Source: Dysosmobacter acutus
GTDB lineage: Bacteria > Bacillota > Clostridia > Oscillospirales > Oscillospiraceae
Direction of reading: 5' to 3'
Assembly (NCBI RefSeq): GCF_018919205.1
Contig: NZ_JAHLQN010000001.1
Coordinates: 1,922,001-1,986,000 of the forward strand
DNA length: 64,000 nucleotides
Positions 15,454 to 23,111 of this stretch are shown here, piece after piece. Within the stretch, counting starts at the first letter, position 1. Each line of letters starts with the position of its first letter. A program made the position numbers and the translations under genes. The notes under the pieces were generated by a model. It ran no database searches, was not told the origin of the DNA, and saw only the letters and a list, made by a program, of their open reading frames with translations.

Positions 15454-15480
15454 GTTATAACAGATTTGTTATGATATGAT
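15452..15480 (+). promoter_or_regulatory. LysR gene promoter with an embedded palindrome
   Basis: TTGTTA (15452-15457), a 17-base spacer and TATGAT (15475-15480). The palindrome ATAACA-gatt-TGTTAT (15457-15472) fills the spacer, so a protein bound there would block the promoter. This fits the usual autorepression of LysR genes. Confidence 0.6.
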
Positions 15481-15508
15481 GACGATATCACCAAGGGGAG
15501 GGATGATT

Positions 15509-16432
15509 ATGCTTTCAGTTGAAGAGGTCGAATTTGTTCTTGCCATCGCAAAGAATCGGAACATCACCCGGGCGGCGGAACAGCTGCACGTGGCTCAGCC
15601 GGCGCTGAGCCGTTCCCTCCATGCGCTTGAAAGGCGACTTGGCGTGTCCCTGTTTGACCGAAGCACGTCGCCGCTTTCCCTGACCTATGCCGGAAGCCGA
15701 TACCTCTCCTATGCAAGGGATTATCTGTCTCTTGTGGAGCAGATGAAGCAGGAGTTTGCAAATATTTCCCTTCAAAAACAGGGCACGCTGTTTTTTGGCG
15801 TACCCAGTCAAATTGCAAATTACGTGATGCCCAAAAGCGTGGCCTCTTTTTGCAAGGAGCATCCGGGCATCCACATCGAGATGCGCTGCGGATCCACCCG
15901 TCAGCTTTCCGAGATGCTGCGTGAAGGAAAACTTCATCTGTCCATCTTAAGTGCTCCGCTGAGCAGCGACGGATTCGTAAATGAACTGATCGCCTATGAT
16001 AAACTCTTCCTTGTACTCTCCCATACGCACCCTCTTGTAGATAAACTGCACCTGCTTAACAGCGATGATCCGCCAAGGATTGATCTGAAGCTCCTTGAAG
16101 ATGAGCAGTTCAACATCACGGAGGCATTCTATCAGAGCACGGTTCGCCAGCTGTTTGAAGCGGTCGGCTTTGCCCCGTCCCGCATCACGTTTGTTCCAAA
16201 TCTCAACATTGCTTGGGAGCTGGCGTCGAATGGAATTGGGGTTGCGCTCATTATGCAGTCCATGCAGCGTCACCGCAGCATTTCACCCAGCCCGATTTAC
16301 TGTACGATCGACGCGCCTGAACTGACCATGCACTTTACGCTGACCTATCGGGAATCAGCATATACGGCCAGCAGTGCTCTGCGATTGTTTGTGGACCATT
16401 TTCGCCTGCTGTTTTCAGATCAGCAGATATAG
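15509..16432 (+). CDS. LysR family regulator of the symporter-amidohydrolase operon
   Basis: A 307-residue LTTR. The N-terminal winged HTH reads EFVLAIAKNRNITRAAEQLH, then VAQPALSRSLHALERRLG and SLFDR. A periplasmic-binding-like effector domain runs from about residue 90 (GTLFFGVPSQIANYVMP). The ATG at 15509 has AGGGGAGGG 6 bases upstream; an earlier ATG (15503) sits against the ribosome site and the one at 15476 is in the promoter. It is transcribed away from the catabolic operon, the standard LysR arrangement, so it most likely controls that operon in response to its substrate. Confidence 0.9.
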   Translation: MLSVEEVEFVLAIAKNRNITRAAEQLHVAQPALSRSLHALERRLGVSLFDRSTSPLSLTYAGSRYLSYARDYLSLVEQMKQEFANISLQKQGTLFFGVPSQIANYVMPKSVASFCKEHPGIHIEMRCGSTRQLSEMLREGKLHLSILSAPLSSDGFVNELIAYDKLFLVLSHTHPLVDKLHLLNSDDPPRIDLKLLEDEQFNITEAFYQSTVRQLFEAVGFAPSRITFVPNLNIAWELASNGIGVALIMQSMQRHRSISPSPIYCTIDAPELTMHFTLTYRESAYTASSALRLFVDHFRLLFSDQQI

Positions 16433-16463
16433 AGGACAGAGAGAGGAGAACGCATGGGTAAAC

Positions 16464-16499
16464 AGAAGGCCCCCGGGGAATTTTCCTCGGGGGCCTTCT
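16464..16499 (+). terminator. Palindromic terminator, right copy
   Basis: A 36-base near-perfect palindrome between the converging ends of the LysR gene and the agmatinase gene. It differs from the 9496-9530 copy by one substitution and one extra base, as far as I can align by eye. Confidence 0.8.
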
Positions 16500-16502
16500 C
16501 CC

Positions 16503-17426
16503 TTAATGAAACCCTCTGCTTTTTCGATACCAGTGTCCCATACACTCTGTCACAATCTTTCTTGCCGCGAACAGCGAACACAGCGCCGGGTCCAGATCGG
16601 GAGCTACCTCCACCACATCCATACCGACGACAGGAAGCTGAGCATAGAGGCAGCCAAGTATATTCAGCAGCTCCCGGGGATCCATTCCTCCGAATTGCGG
16701 AGTGCCCGTTCCCGCGGCATAGCCCGGGTCAAGGCAGTCAATGTCCAGCGTGATATAAACGTGTTTATGGCCGCGCATCTTTTCAACGATCCGCCTGGCG
16801 CTCTCCTCCCAGCCCAGGGCCCGGATATTTTTTGAGGTGAGCACATGGACGGGGTTTTCCCTGTAGAAATCCACCTCGTCCAGCTCCAGGGAGCGGATTC
16901 CGACAAAAAACAGAGAATCGATCCCCTTCACATGCTCCAACTCGATGGCTCTACGCTCCGTGGAGCCGTGGGAGAGGAGGTTTCCATTTTGATCGTTGCA
17001 CAGGTCAAAATGGGCGTCGATGTGGATGATCCCAAAATCCTCGCTCAGCCCCCGGTCCAGCCCCCTCTGAACCGGGATGGTGGTGGAATGGTCTCCGCCG
17101 ATCATCAGAAAGAACTTGCCATTTCTGGCGCAGGTGCAGGCGATCTCCTCCACCTGGCGGAAAAAGGCGTTATGATCGCCGCAGTCCACGTCTCCCAAAT
17201 CCAGAATGTTCAGGTCTGAAAAGCACTCCAGGTCCTCAGTTGTGGGCGAGATGGTATAGGTAATTTCCCGCAGGGCCTTGGGCGCATTGCGGGCTCCGCT
17301 CCTGAACTGAACGGCGCCGTCATAAGGGACGCCGAAAATCACAACATCCGCGTCCTCCAGCGCAAGGCCGGGGCGGTTGAGCCCTGCCCAGAGGGCCGGG
17401 TCTTGAATGAGCTGACGGGTTTCCAT
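16503..17426 (-). CDS. Agmatinase/arginase family ureohydrolase
   Basis: A 307-residue ureohydrolase with all manganese-site motifs: GGDHSTT, IIHIDAHFDL and TLDIDCLDPG, plus the FGVPYDGAVQFRSGARNAP substrate-entry region (cut: FGVPYDGAVQFRSGARN). Members split agmatine, arginine, guanidinobutyrate or related guanidino compounds to urea plus amine; length and motifs fit SpeB-type agmatinase best, but specificity cannot be read safely. AAAGGAG lies 9 bases before the ATG. It follows the YjiH gene by 27 bases, so both should be read from the sigma-54 promoter at 18970-18984. Confidence 0.88.
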   Translation of the reverse strand: METRQLIQDPALWAGLNRPGLALEDADVVIFGVPYDGAVQFRSGARNAPKALREITYTISPTTEDLECFSDLNILDLGDVDCGDHNAFFRQVEEIACTCARNGKFFLMIGGDHSTTIPVQRGLDRGLSEDFGIIHIDAHFDLCNDQNGNLLSHGSTERRAIELEHVKGIDSLFFVGIRSLELDEVDFYRENPVHVLTSKNIRALGWEESARRIVEKMRGHKHVYITLDIDCLDPGYAAGTGTPQFGGMDPRELLNILGCLYAQLPVVGMDVVEVAPDLDPALCSLFAARKIVTECMGHWYRKSRGFH

Positions 17427-17453
17427 GACAGCATTCTCCTTTGCAATTACGAA

Positions 17454-18800
17454 TTAATAGAGCAGATTGGCCAGAAGCGTCATAACGACCAATCCAACGA
17501 TGGTTCTCTCCATAAAGACCACAAATAATTTTCCAACGTTCAAGGGAATTTTGGACTGAAGGATCAGACTTCCGGTTTCGGTCAGGAAAATCACCTGCAT
17601 CAGGGACATGCCACAGACGACAAACCTTGTCTCAAAAGAGGCGACGCGGGTCAGCAGGACGGCGGGAAGAAACATGTCCGCAAAGCCCACAAGGGTGGCG
17701 GGAGCGGCGGCGAAGGCCTCCTCCAGCCCCAGCAGCTGCAAAAGATATCCCATGGGCGTCGCGATAACCTCAAAAATAGTCGTGTACTCGGAAATGACCA
17801 GGGCGATGGTGCCCACCGCGACCACCAAAGGCATCAGGGTGAACATGATGTTCACATAGCTGGATACGCCGATTTTCAGCAGGGCGCCCAGGCCCGGGGC
17901 CTTTCTTGCCCGCTCCATGGCCTGCTCGGTGGCATATTTGAGAGCATTGACGTGTTCGGGCAGATCCTCGGAAAACGTGGATTCCTTTGTATAATATGTA
18001 TTTGGAATCTTTGCCAGAGGGAAAATGCGGCAGCAGATAAAGCTGGCCACAATTCCGGCAAAGGACAAGCTCAGATAGAAGGGAAAGAAGACGTTTTGCA
18101 GGTCCACCATCGTGGCAATGGCCAGGGAATAGGAGATGGACACGGCGGAGAAGCAGGTTGTAATTGTGGCGGCCTCTCTTGCGGTATAGAACCCGCGTTC
18201 ATACTGCTTGACAGTGAGGATGGTTCCCGTGGCGTTGCAGCCCACCCAGCTTGCCAGAAGATCCACCGTGGAGCGGCCCGGGAGGTGAAAGAGGAGCCGG
18301 GTGAACTTTCGGAAGAGGAATCCCGCAAAGTCCATAATGCCGAAATCAGTGAGACAGGGCATCAAGATCACGCCTAAGGCAAACCATGTGGCGATATTGG
18401 TCACAATGCCCCAGGCGGTTGCGCCGGTTGCCTCACCCCAGAGCATCTCGGGCCCCAGCCGGAGCAGGATGCATACGCCGAAAAGAGCGCCGATAAGCCG
18501 GATGACCAGATAGAGCTTTGAAGTGACAAACAGTTCGCTGAGGGTCGGGGTGTCCACAATTTTTTTGACGTGCAGGCAGGTGCCGCACACGCTCAAAACA
18601 GCGGAGATGCAGATAACGGCAATTAAAATATAGTCCACGACAGGAGCAATCACGTCGCCTAAAAAACTGGCGCACAGCCCATAGAGGAGCGTCCACTCTC
18701 CATTGACATAAAGCGGGACTGCAAAAAACAGCAGACCGATTGCGGAGGGGATTAGGAATTTTAAAAAGTCTTTTTTTGTATAATGGTTGGTTGTCTCCAT
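17454..18800 (-). CDS. YjiH family membrane protein (nucleoside-recognition/Gate domain)
   Basis: A 448-residue polytopic protein with about 10-11 membrane segments. It resembles the YjiH family (Gate domain). Landmarks are FLKFLIPSAIGLLFFAVPL at the start, DTPTLSELFVTSKLYLVIR, LMPCLTDFGIMDFAG, and the RSTVDLLASWVGCNATG segment that in this family lies in the conserved gate. No substrate is known with certainty. Because it is co-transcribed with a ureohydrolase, it may carry a guanidino compound or its product (inference). TAGGAGGTAG lies just before the ATG. Confidence 0.82.
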   Translation of the reverse strand: METTNHYTKKDFLKFLIPSAIGLLFFAVPLYVNGEWTLLYGLCASFLGDVIAPVVDYILIAVICISAVLSVCGTCLHVKKIVDTPTLSELFVTSKLYLVIRLIGALFGVCILLRLGPEMLWGEATGATAWGIVTNIATWFALGVILMPCLTDFGIMDFAGFLFRKFTRLLFHLPGRSTVDLLASWVGCNATGTILTVKQYERGFYTAREAATITTCFSAVSISYSLAIATMVDLQNVFFPFYLSLSFAGIVASFICCRIFPLAKIPNTYYTKESTFSEDLPEHVNALKYATEQAMERARKAPGLGALLKIGVSSYVNIMFTLMPLVVAVGTIALVISEYTTIFEVIATPMGYLLQLLGLEEAFAAAPATLVGFADMFLPAVLLTRVASFETRFVVCGMSLMQVIFLTETGSLILQSKIPLNVGKLFVVFMERTIVGLVVMTLLANLLY

Positions 18801-18969
18801 GTTCTACCTCCTAAATACCTGCACAAAGTGATATGGAACCTATCCGCTTTGTGTTGATTGGCCGCGGACAAAAGGCCCAATACCCTCAAATGGAACGATC
18901 CCGGATGGGCTGCGCTTTATTCACCCCCTTTCCAGCAGCCGCTCCGTAAGGATGTTCGATCATATAAAA

Positions 18970-18984
18970 GCAAAATACGTGCCA
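18970..18984 (-). promoter_or_regulatory. Sigma-54 promoter for the YjiH-agmatinase operon
   Basis: On the minus strand, TGGCACG-TATT-TTGC reads from 18984 to 18970, an exact fit to the -24/-12 consensus with correct spacing. The predicted start point is near 18958, about 158 bases before the YjiH start codon. The remaining 18801-18960 leader contains nothing else I can name. Confidence 0.88.
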
Positions 18985-19032
18985 ATATGGCCTATTTCAC
19001 CGTAAATGGGCTGAATGTGCCGCAAATGATGG

Positions 19033-19106
19033 ACCGGAACACAAATTACTTGCTATTTGATACCGCTTGATAGTATGATAGGAAAAACAACAGAACGGTC
19101 CGGTTC
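19033..19106. promoter_or_regulatory. Candidate upstream activator sites
   Basis: ACCGGA (19033-19038) and TCCGGT (19099-19104) are inverted copies of one core, about 50 and 115 bases upstream of the sigma-54 -24 element. The second lies inside the palindrome GAACGGTCCGGTTC (19093-19106). This is the distance at which sigma-54 activators bind. The same core occurs as ACCGGA-tg-TCCGGT at 50778-50791 in the second sigma-54 module. Confidence 0.45.
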
Positions 19107-19195
19107 CTAAATGGCTGCAATAAAGGGGCCCCAGGCCGTATTTTAGAACTAATCTTTTTAAATTTTAAAAAATTTTTTAAGAGGATGTATGGAAA

Positions 19196-20536
19196 ATGAT
19201 CGTTGAGTATATGGAACACATCACGAAATACTTCAGCCATGTGGATGCGATACTGTTCCTCAATACGGAGAACATCATTGAATACTCAGCGTATTTTTCC
19301 AGAGAAAAGAACAAATTCATTGCCGACGATTTCATTGGAAGAAACATATTTGAAATCTACCCGACCCTTACGCCGGAAAGCAGCGTCAATTGTCAGGTGA
19401 GAAGAAGCGGCAAGCCTGTATTGGGAATGCCCGTGACAAACTGCGATTATAAAAACAGGATTTTTCATTTCATCAGCAGCACCTTCCCGCTGTTTATCAA
19501 CGGGGAAGTGGTAGGGACCGTGGAATTTTCCATTTACGACGACGAAAAATACATTGCCGAAAACAAATATAACTCCTCCGCCCTCTATCACCTGGATGAT
19601 TTTGTCACACAGAACAGGGCGCTGATCAATCAGAAGGAGCATATCTTGAAAATCGCGGCCACGGACTCCTCCGTCCTGATCGTGGGGGAGACCGGCACCG
19701 GAAAAGAAATCATCGCCCAGTCCATGTGCACCCACTCTAAAAGAGACAGGATGCCGTTTTTGTCTGTGAACTGCTCCGCCATACCGCCCACCCTGATGGA
19801 AAGCACTTTATTCGGCACGGTAAAGGGAAGTTTTACGGGAGCGGTGGACCGAAAGGGACTTTTTGAAAACGCGAAGGGCGGAACGCTTTTCCTGGATGAG
19901 ATCAATTCCATGGACATTCACCTTCAGTCAAAGCTGCTCCGCGCCATAGAAAACAGGGAGATTTACAAGGTGGGCGCAAGCAATCCCATTGCGGTGGATG
20001 TGCGATTGGTTGCGGCCATGAATCTTCCTCCGGCACAGGCGGTGGAGGAGGGCCTCTTGCGGTCGGATTTATACTATCGACTGAGCGTGGCCCAGATCAA
20101 CATTCCACCCCTGAGAGAGCGCAAGGATGATATCCCGGCCCTTGTCCAATGCTTCATGCGGCAGTATCAGAAGAAGATGGGGAGGGGGATCCGGTTCATT
20201 GACGACGCGGCGGCAAAGCAGTTTCAGGACTATGATTGGCCGGGAAATGTGCGGGAGCTGAAAAATTTCATAGAGTATGCCTTTCTGGTTTGCGACGGCG
20301 AAGTGATCGGCCCATCTGACCTGCCCGAATACTTTCTGAGCAAAAAGGCCCCTCCTGATAAAGGAGAAGGCCGGCCCCGCGGCGGGACAAGTCTGAAGGA
20401 CAAGGTGGAGGCGTTTGAAAGGGCTGAGATCGAAAAGGCGCTGGGCCTGTCCAGAAACTTGATGGAGGTCTCTGATTCCCTTGGGATTTCAAGGCAGACG
20501 CTGCAGTATAAGATGAGAAAATATGACCTGAAGTAA
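19196..20536 (+). CDS. Sigma-54-dependent transcriptional activator (PAS-AAA+-HTH)
   Basis: A 446-residue enhancer-binding protein. The PAS-like sensor is about residues 10-125 and a linker follows. The AAA+ domain has Walker A GETGTGKE (about 164-171), GSFTGA at 211-216 (the GAFTGA sigma-54 contact, Ala to Ser), Walker B GGTLFLDEI and the R-finger LYYRL region. A Fis-type HTH ends the protein (LEVSDSLGISRQTLQYKMRK-like). There is no receiver domain, so it probably senses a ligand, as RocR does for arginine in Bacillus. It is divergent from the YjiH-agmatinase operon, which carries a matching promoter. Confidence 0.93.
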   Translation: MIVEYMEHITKYFSHVDAILFLNTENIIEYSAYFSREKNKFIADDFIGRNIFEIYPTLTPESSVNCQVRRSGKPVLGMPVTNCDYKNRIFHFISSTFPLFINGEVVGTVEFSIYDDEKYIAENKYNSSALYHLDDFVTQNRALINQKEHILKIAATDSSVLIVGETGTGKEIIAQSMCTHSKRDRMPFLSVNCSAIPPTLMESTLFGTVKGSFTGAVDRKGLFENAKGGTLFLDEINSMDIHLQSKLLRAIENREIYKVGASNPIAVDVRLVAAMNLPPAQAVEEGLLRSDLYYRLSVAQINIPPLRERKDDIPALVQCFMRQYQKKMGRGIRFIDDAAAKQFQDYDWPGNVRELKNFIEYAFLVCDGEVIGPSDLPEYFLSKKAPPDKGEGRPRGGTSLKDKVEAFERAEIEKALGLSRNLMEVSDSLGISRQTLQYKMRKYDLK

Positions 20537-20571
20537 AGGCCACACAGTTGACGTTTCCCGGAATTTGGAAG

Positions 20572-20611
20572 AAAAACAGAGTGCAAAGAACATCTTTGCA
20601 CTCTGTTTTTT
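20572..20611 (+). terminator. Terminator between activator and LysR gene
   Basis: A perfect 18-bp stem (20572-20589 with 20593-20610), A-run and T-run at the edges. It can serve both converging genes. Confidence 0.9.
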
Positions 20612-20674
20612 GATTCTGTGGAGTTCAAGTTTTGGATGGGACAAAAAGCCGAGGGAAGTGACAGGCAGGATGTG

Positions 20675-21598
20675 CTACAGTTTATTATAGTAGGCAAGGG
20701 TGGTGTCCACGAAGAGTTTTGCGGCATTGGAGAGCTGTGTATTTTTATTATAAGTAAGGGAGATGGGATAGATCAGCTCCGGCTGACCAATGGTAAAAAA
20801 GGAGATATTTTCCGGAAGCGCCAGGGACTGGGTTGCGATTTCCGGAACAAAGGAAAAATAGTTGCCCTGTGCGGTCAGGTAGATTCCGGTTTGCAGGTTT
20901 TCAATGCGGATCACATCTGTGGGTGCAAAGTCCACCTTGGCAAAGTAATTTTCAATGGACTGAGCAAATCCCTGCCGGGTGGTGGTCATAATCAGGCGTT
21001 CCTGACGAAAGAGGCGGATATCCACATTAATGAAGTCGTTATAATCCGAATGGCTCAGCCGAAGCTGCTTCACAATGGGATGAAAGTTGCTGCCTACCAG
21101 CAGGATACGCTCATTTCCCAGCGGAATATGCTCCAGGAAGGGATAGCGGCTGGAAGCGCCCATCAGGCAGATGTCAATCTTATTCTTTGCGATGCTGTCC
21201 GCCAGAAAATCGGAAACCCCCTCTAAAATCTCCAGTTTCACAAAGGGATATTTCTCCTGAAACAGGGGGAGCACCTTTGGAAGAAAGCAGCTTGCACGCC
21301 ACGGCCCCACGCCGATGCGCAGCGTCTCCACCACATTTTCCTTCAGATTTTCGATTTGTGTCATGCACTGCTTTTCCAGATCCATGCACTGGGTGACATA
21401 GCGGTAGAAAACCTCCCCGGACCTGGTCAGCTTCAGGGGAAGGGACTTGCGGTCAAATAGCTGTGTGTTCAAGGACTCCTCCAGACGCCGCAGGTATTTG
21501 CTCAGGGCTGATTGGGAAATCAGCAGGCGGTCGGCGGCTTTTGTGACGCTGCCGCACTCGGCAATCTCCAAAAAGAACGCGTATTTTTCAGAAAACAT
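20675..21598 (-). CDS. LysR family regulator of the TRAP-hydantoinase operon
   Basis: A 307-residue LTTR with HTH FLEIAECGSVTKAADRLLIS, QSALSKYLRRLEESL and QLFDR. The effector-binding domain runs from about residue 90 (LRIGVGPWRASCFLPKVLP). It is divergent from the TAXI-TRAP/hyuAB genes and separated from them by 342 bases of AT-rich control region, so it is their likely regulator. The effector is not known; the transported compound or its cleavage product is the natural guess. Confidence 0.9.
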   Translation of the reverse strand: MFSEKYAFFLEIAECGSVTKAADRLLISQSALSKYLRRLEESLNTQLFDRKSLPLKLTRSGEVFYRYVTQCMDLEKQCMTQIENLKENVVETLRIGVGPWRASCFLPKVLPLFQEKYPFVKLEILEGVSDFLADSIAKNKIDICLMGASSRYPFLEHIPLGNERILLVGSNFHPIVKQLRLSHSDYNDFINVDIRLFRQERLIMTTTRQGFAQSIENYFAKVDFAPTDVIRIENLQTGIYLTAQGNYFSFVPEIATQSLALPENISFFTIGQPELIYPISLTYNKNTQLSNAAKLFVDTTLAYYNKL

Positions 21599-21653
21599 AG
21601 ATGTACTCAGTCCTTTGTTTTGGATGGGGGTATGTAAAACATATTCTAAACAA

Positions 21654-21703
21654 TTTGTGCAATAAAATCAAATTTTTCTGATTGGTTGGAGCTAATGCAC
21701 AAA
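21654..21703. promoter_or_regulatory. Possible LysR half-sites in the divergent region
   Basis: TTTGTGCA (21654-21661) and TGCACAAA (21696-21703) are perfect inverted copies 34 bases apart, close to the LysR start. Spaced half-sites of this kind are used by LysR proteins. Nothing else in 21599-21940 is gene-like; further elements there are the promoter at 21797-21825 and a leader inverted repeat (21833-21843 with 21886-21896, 10 of 11 paired). Confidence 0.4.
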
Positions 21704-21796
21704 AAATACGGATACAAAATAGGCATAATAACTAATAAAAATCAGATTAAAAAGAATATGATTATTTCGTCATAACTATTTTGAAAATAAAGATAT

Positions 21797-21825
21797 TTGC
21801 AAAGAAAATTGGGAAATGGTAGAGT
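21797..21825 (+). promoter_or_regulatory. Probable promoter of the TRAP-hyuAB operon
   Basis: TTGCAA (21797-21802), a 17-base spacer, TAGAGT (21820-21825). The -35 and -10 each match 4 of 6, as expected for an activator-dependent promoter. It gives a leader of about 110 bases. Confidence 0.45.
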
Positions 21826-21940
21826 GACAACAGCAATCAGTGATGAAGTTGTTAGAAAAAGTAGAGTGATAGAATAATCAACCATTCAGTGATTGCATGT
21901 CAGAAATGACAAAACCAACTACAAAAAGGGAGGAAACGCA

Positions 21941-22972
21941 ATGAAAAGAGTAGCGGCTATCTTGTTATCAGGACTAATGGTATTGAGCCTGCTTGCCGGC
22001 TGCGGCTCCACCGGCGGAAGCGGTTCTGGATCTGCTTCCGGTTCCGGCGGAGGCGGCGGACAGACGGGGGGGACCGTCAAATTCTCCATCGGAGCATCTT
22101 CGGTGGGCGGCGGTTTCTACAACGGCGCTTCTTCGATCTCCACTGTTGTCAACTCCAAGTTAGACGGCTATGAGGCCACCGTCGAGGTGACGGGCGCTTC
22201 GGCCAACAACGCGCTTCTGACCCAGGCCGGTGAAATCGAGATGGGCATGTGTGCCACCGAGGTCATGTACGAGGCATACAACGGCATCTACGATTTTGAA
22301 GGCCAGCAGGCCTGCCCCGACATCCGCGCGGTTATGCCTGGCTGGGGCGGCATCTACATGTTTATCACTTTGGCAAATTCCGGCTTTGAGAGCCTCTATG
22401 ACATTGAAGGCGTGTCTTGGTCCGGCGGCCCTGTGGGCAGCTCCAACCAGATTTTGATGAACCGTGTGCTGGATGTCTGCGGCATCAGCGTCGACATGTC
22501 CAACCTGCCCAACTCCGACGCCTCCCGTGCCCTGGGCGACGGCACCATCAAGGGCTTTACCCTGGCCCATCCCGCCTCCGCGGTCAGTGAGCTGGAGGCC
22601 ACCAACGAGGTAAAGATCCTTACCATCCCTGACGACAAGGTGGATGCGTTCAAGGAGAAGTATCCCCAGTACGTGTGGCTGGATATCCCCGGCGGATATT
22701 ATAAGGCTCTGCCCGAGGACACCAACAACGTGGGCCTTTACAACATGGTGATCTCCAACCAGAACGTGGATGAGGAGCTGGTGTATCAGGTGGTCAAGGC
22801 CTGCTACGAGAACCAGGATCTCATCAAGAGCATCTTTGCCCAGTTCGGCGACGAGATGTCCCTGGAGAACATCGGCTATTCCACGATTCCCTACCATGCC
22901 GGCGCGATCCGTTATTTTGAGGAAGCCGGCATCAAGGTCCCCGACAACCTGATCCCGCCCGAGTGCAAGTAA
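21941..22972 (+). CDS. TAXI family TRAP transporter substrate-binding lipoprotein
   Basis: A 343-residue lipoprotein. The signal peptide ends in LLAGC (Cys21), then a Gly/Ser linker to about residue 48, then a TAXI-type binding domain: KFSIGASSVGGGFYNGASS, NNALLTQAGEIEMGM and SNQILMNRVLDVCGI. TAXI proteins bind carboxylates or amino acids outside the membrane and deliver them to the fused TRAP permease encoded next. The ATG at 21941 has AAAAAGGGAGG 7 bases upstream; the frame extending to 21893 is ignored. The hyuAB genes downstream suggest a cyclic amide such as 5-oxoproline or a hydantoin as cargo (inference). Confidence 0.92.
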   Translation: MKRVAAILLSGLMVLSLLAGCGSTGGSGSGSASGSGGGGGQTGGTVKFSIGASSVGGGFYNGASSISTVVNSKLDGYEATVEVTGASANNALLTQAGEIEMGMCATEVMYEAYNGIYDFEGQQACPDIRAVMPGWGGIYMFITLANSGFESLYDIEGVSWSGGPVGSSNQILMNRVLDVCGISVDMSNLPNSDASRALGDGTIKGFTLAHPASAVSELEATNEVKILTIPDDKVDAFKEKYPQYVWLDIPGGYYKALPEDTNNVGLYNMVISNQNVDEELVYQVVKACYENQDLIKSIFAQFGDEMSLENIGYSTIPYHAGAIRYFEEAGIKVPDNLIPPECK

Positions 22973-22982
22973 GACAGTGACT

Positions 22983-23036
22983 GATTGAGGATATGGAGGA
23001 TATGTATGATGCGGGACATTGTACATATCCTCAATC
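22983..23036 (+). promoter_or_regulatory. Alternative hairpins between binding protein and permease genes
   Basis: The right arm at 23022-23036 can pair either with 22983-22995 (13 bp) or with 22996-23006 (11 bp), because GAGGATATG is repeated in tandem on the left. The two hairpins exclude each other. There is no T-run after them. An intercistronic hairpin here would protect the upstream mRNA and give more binding protein than permease. Confidence 0.6.
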
Positions 23037-23111
23037 TCAAAAAAGGTAGCAATCCCGTCTGCCTGAGCCATAAGCGCCTGAAGTTGCAAAGGCGCAGGAG
23101 GGAAAGAAAGT

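Noticed and set aside
18858..19070. A 70-codon plus-strand frame between the two sigma-54-related genes
   Set aside because: No ribosome site, no family likeness, and it overlaps the sigma-54 promoter and candidate activator sites, which explain the region better.
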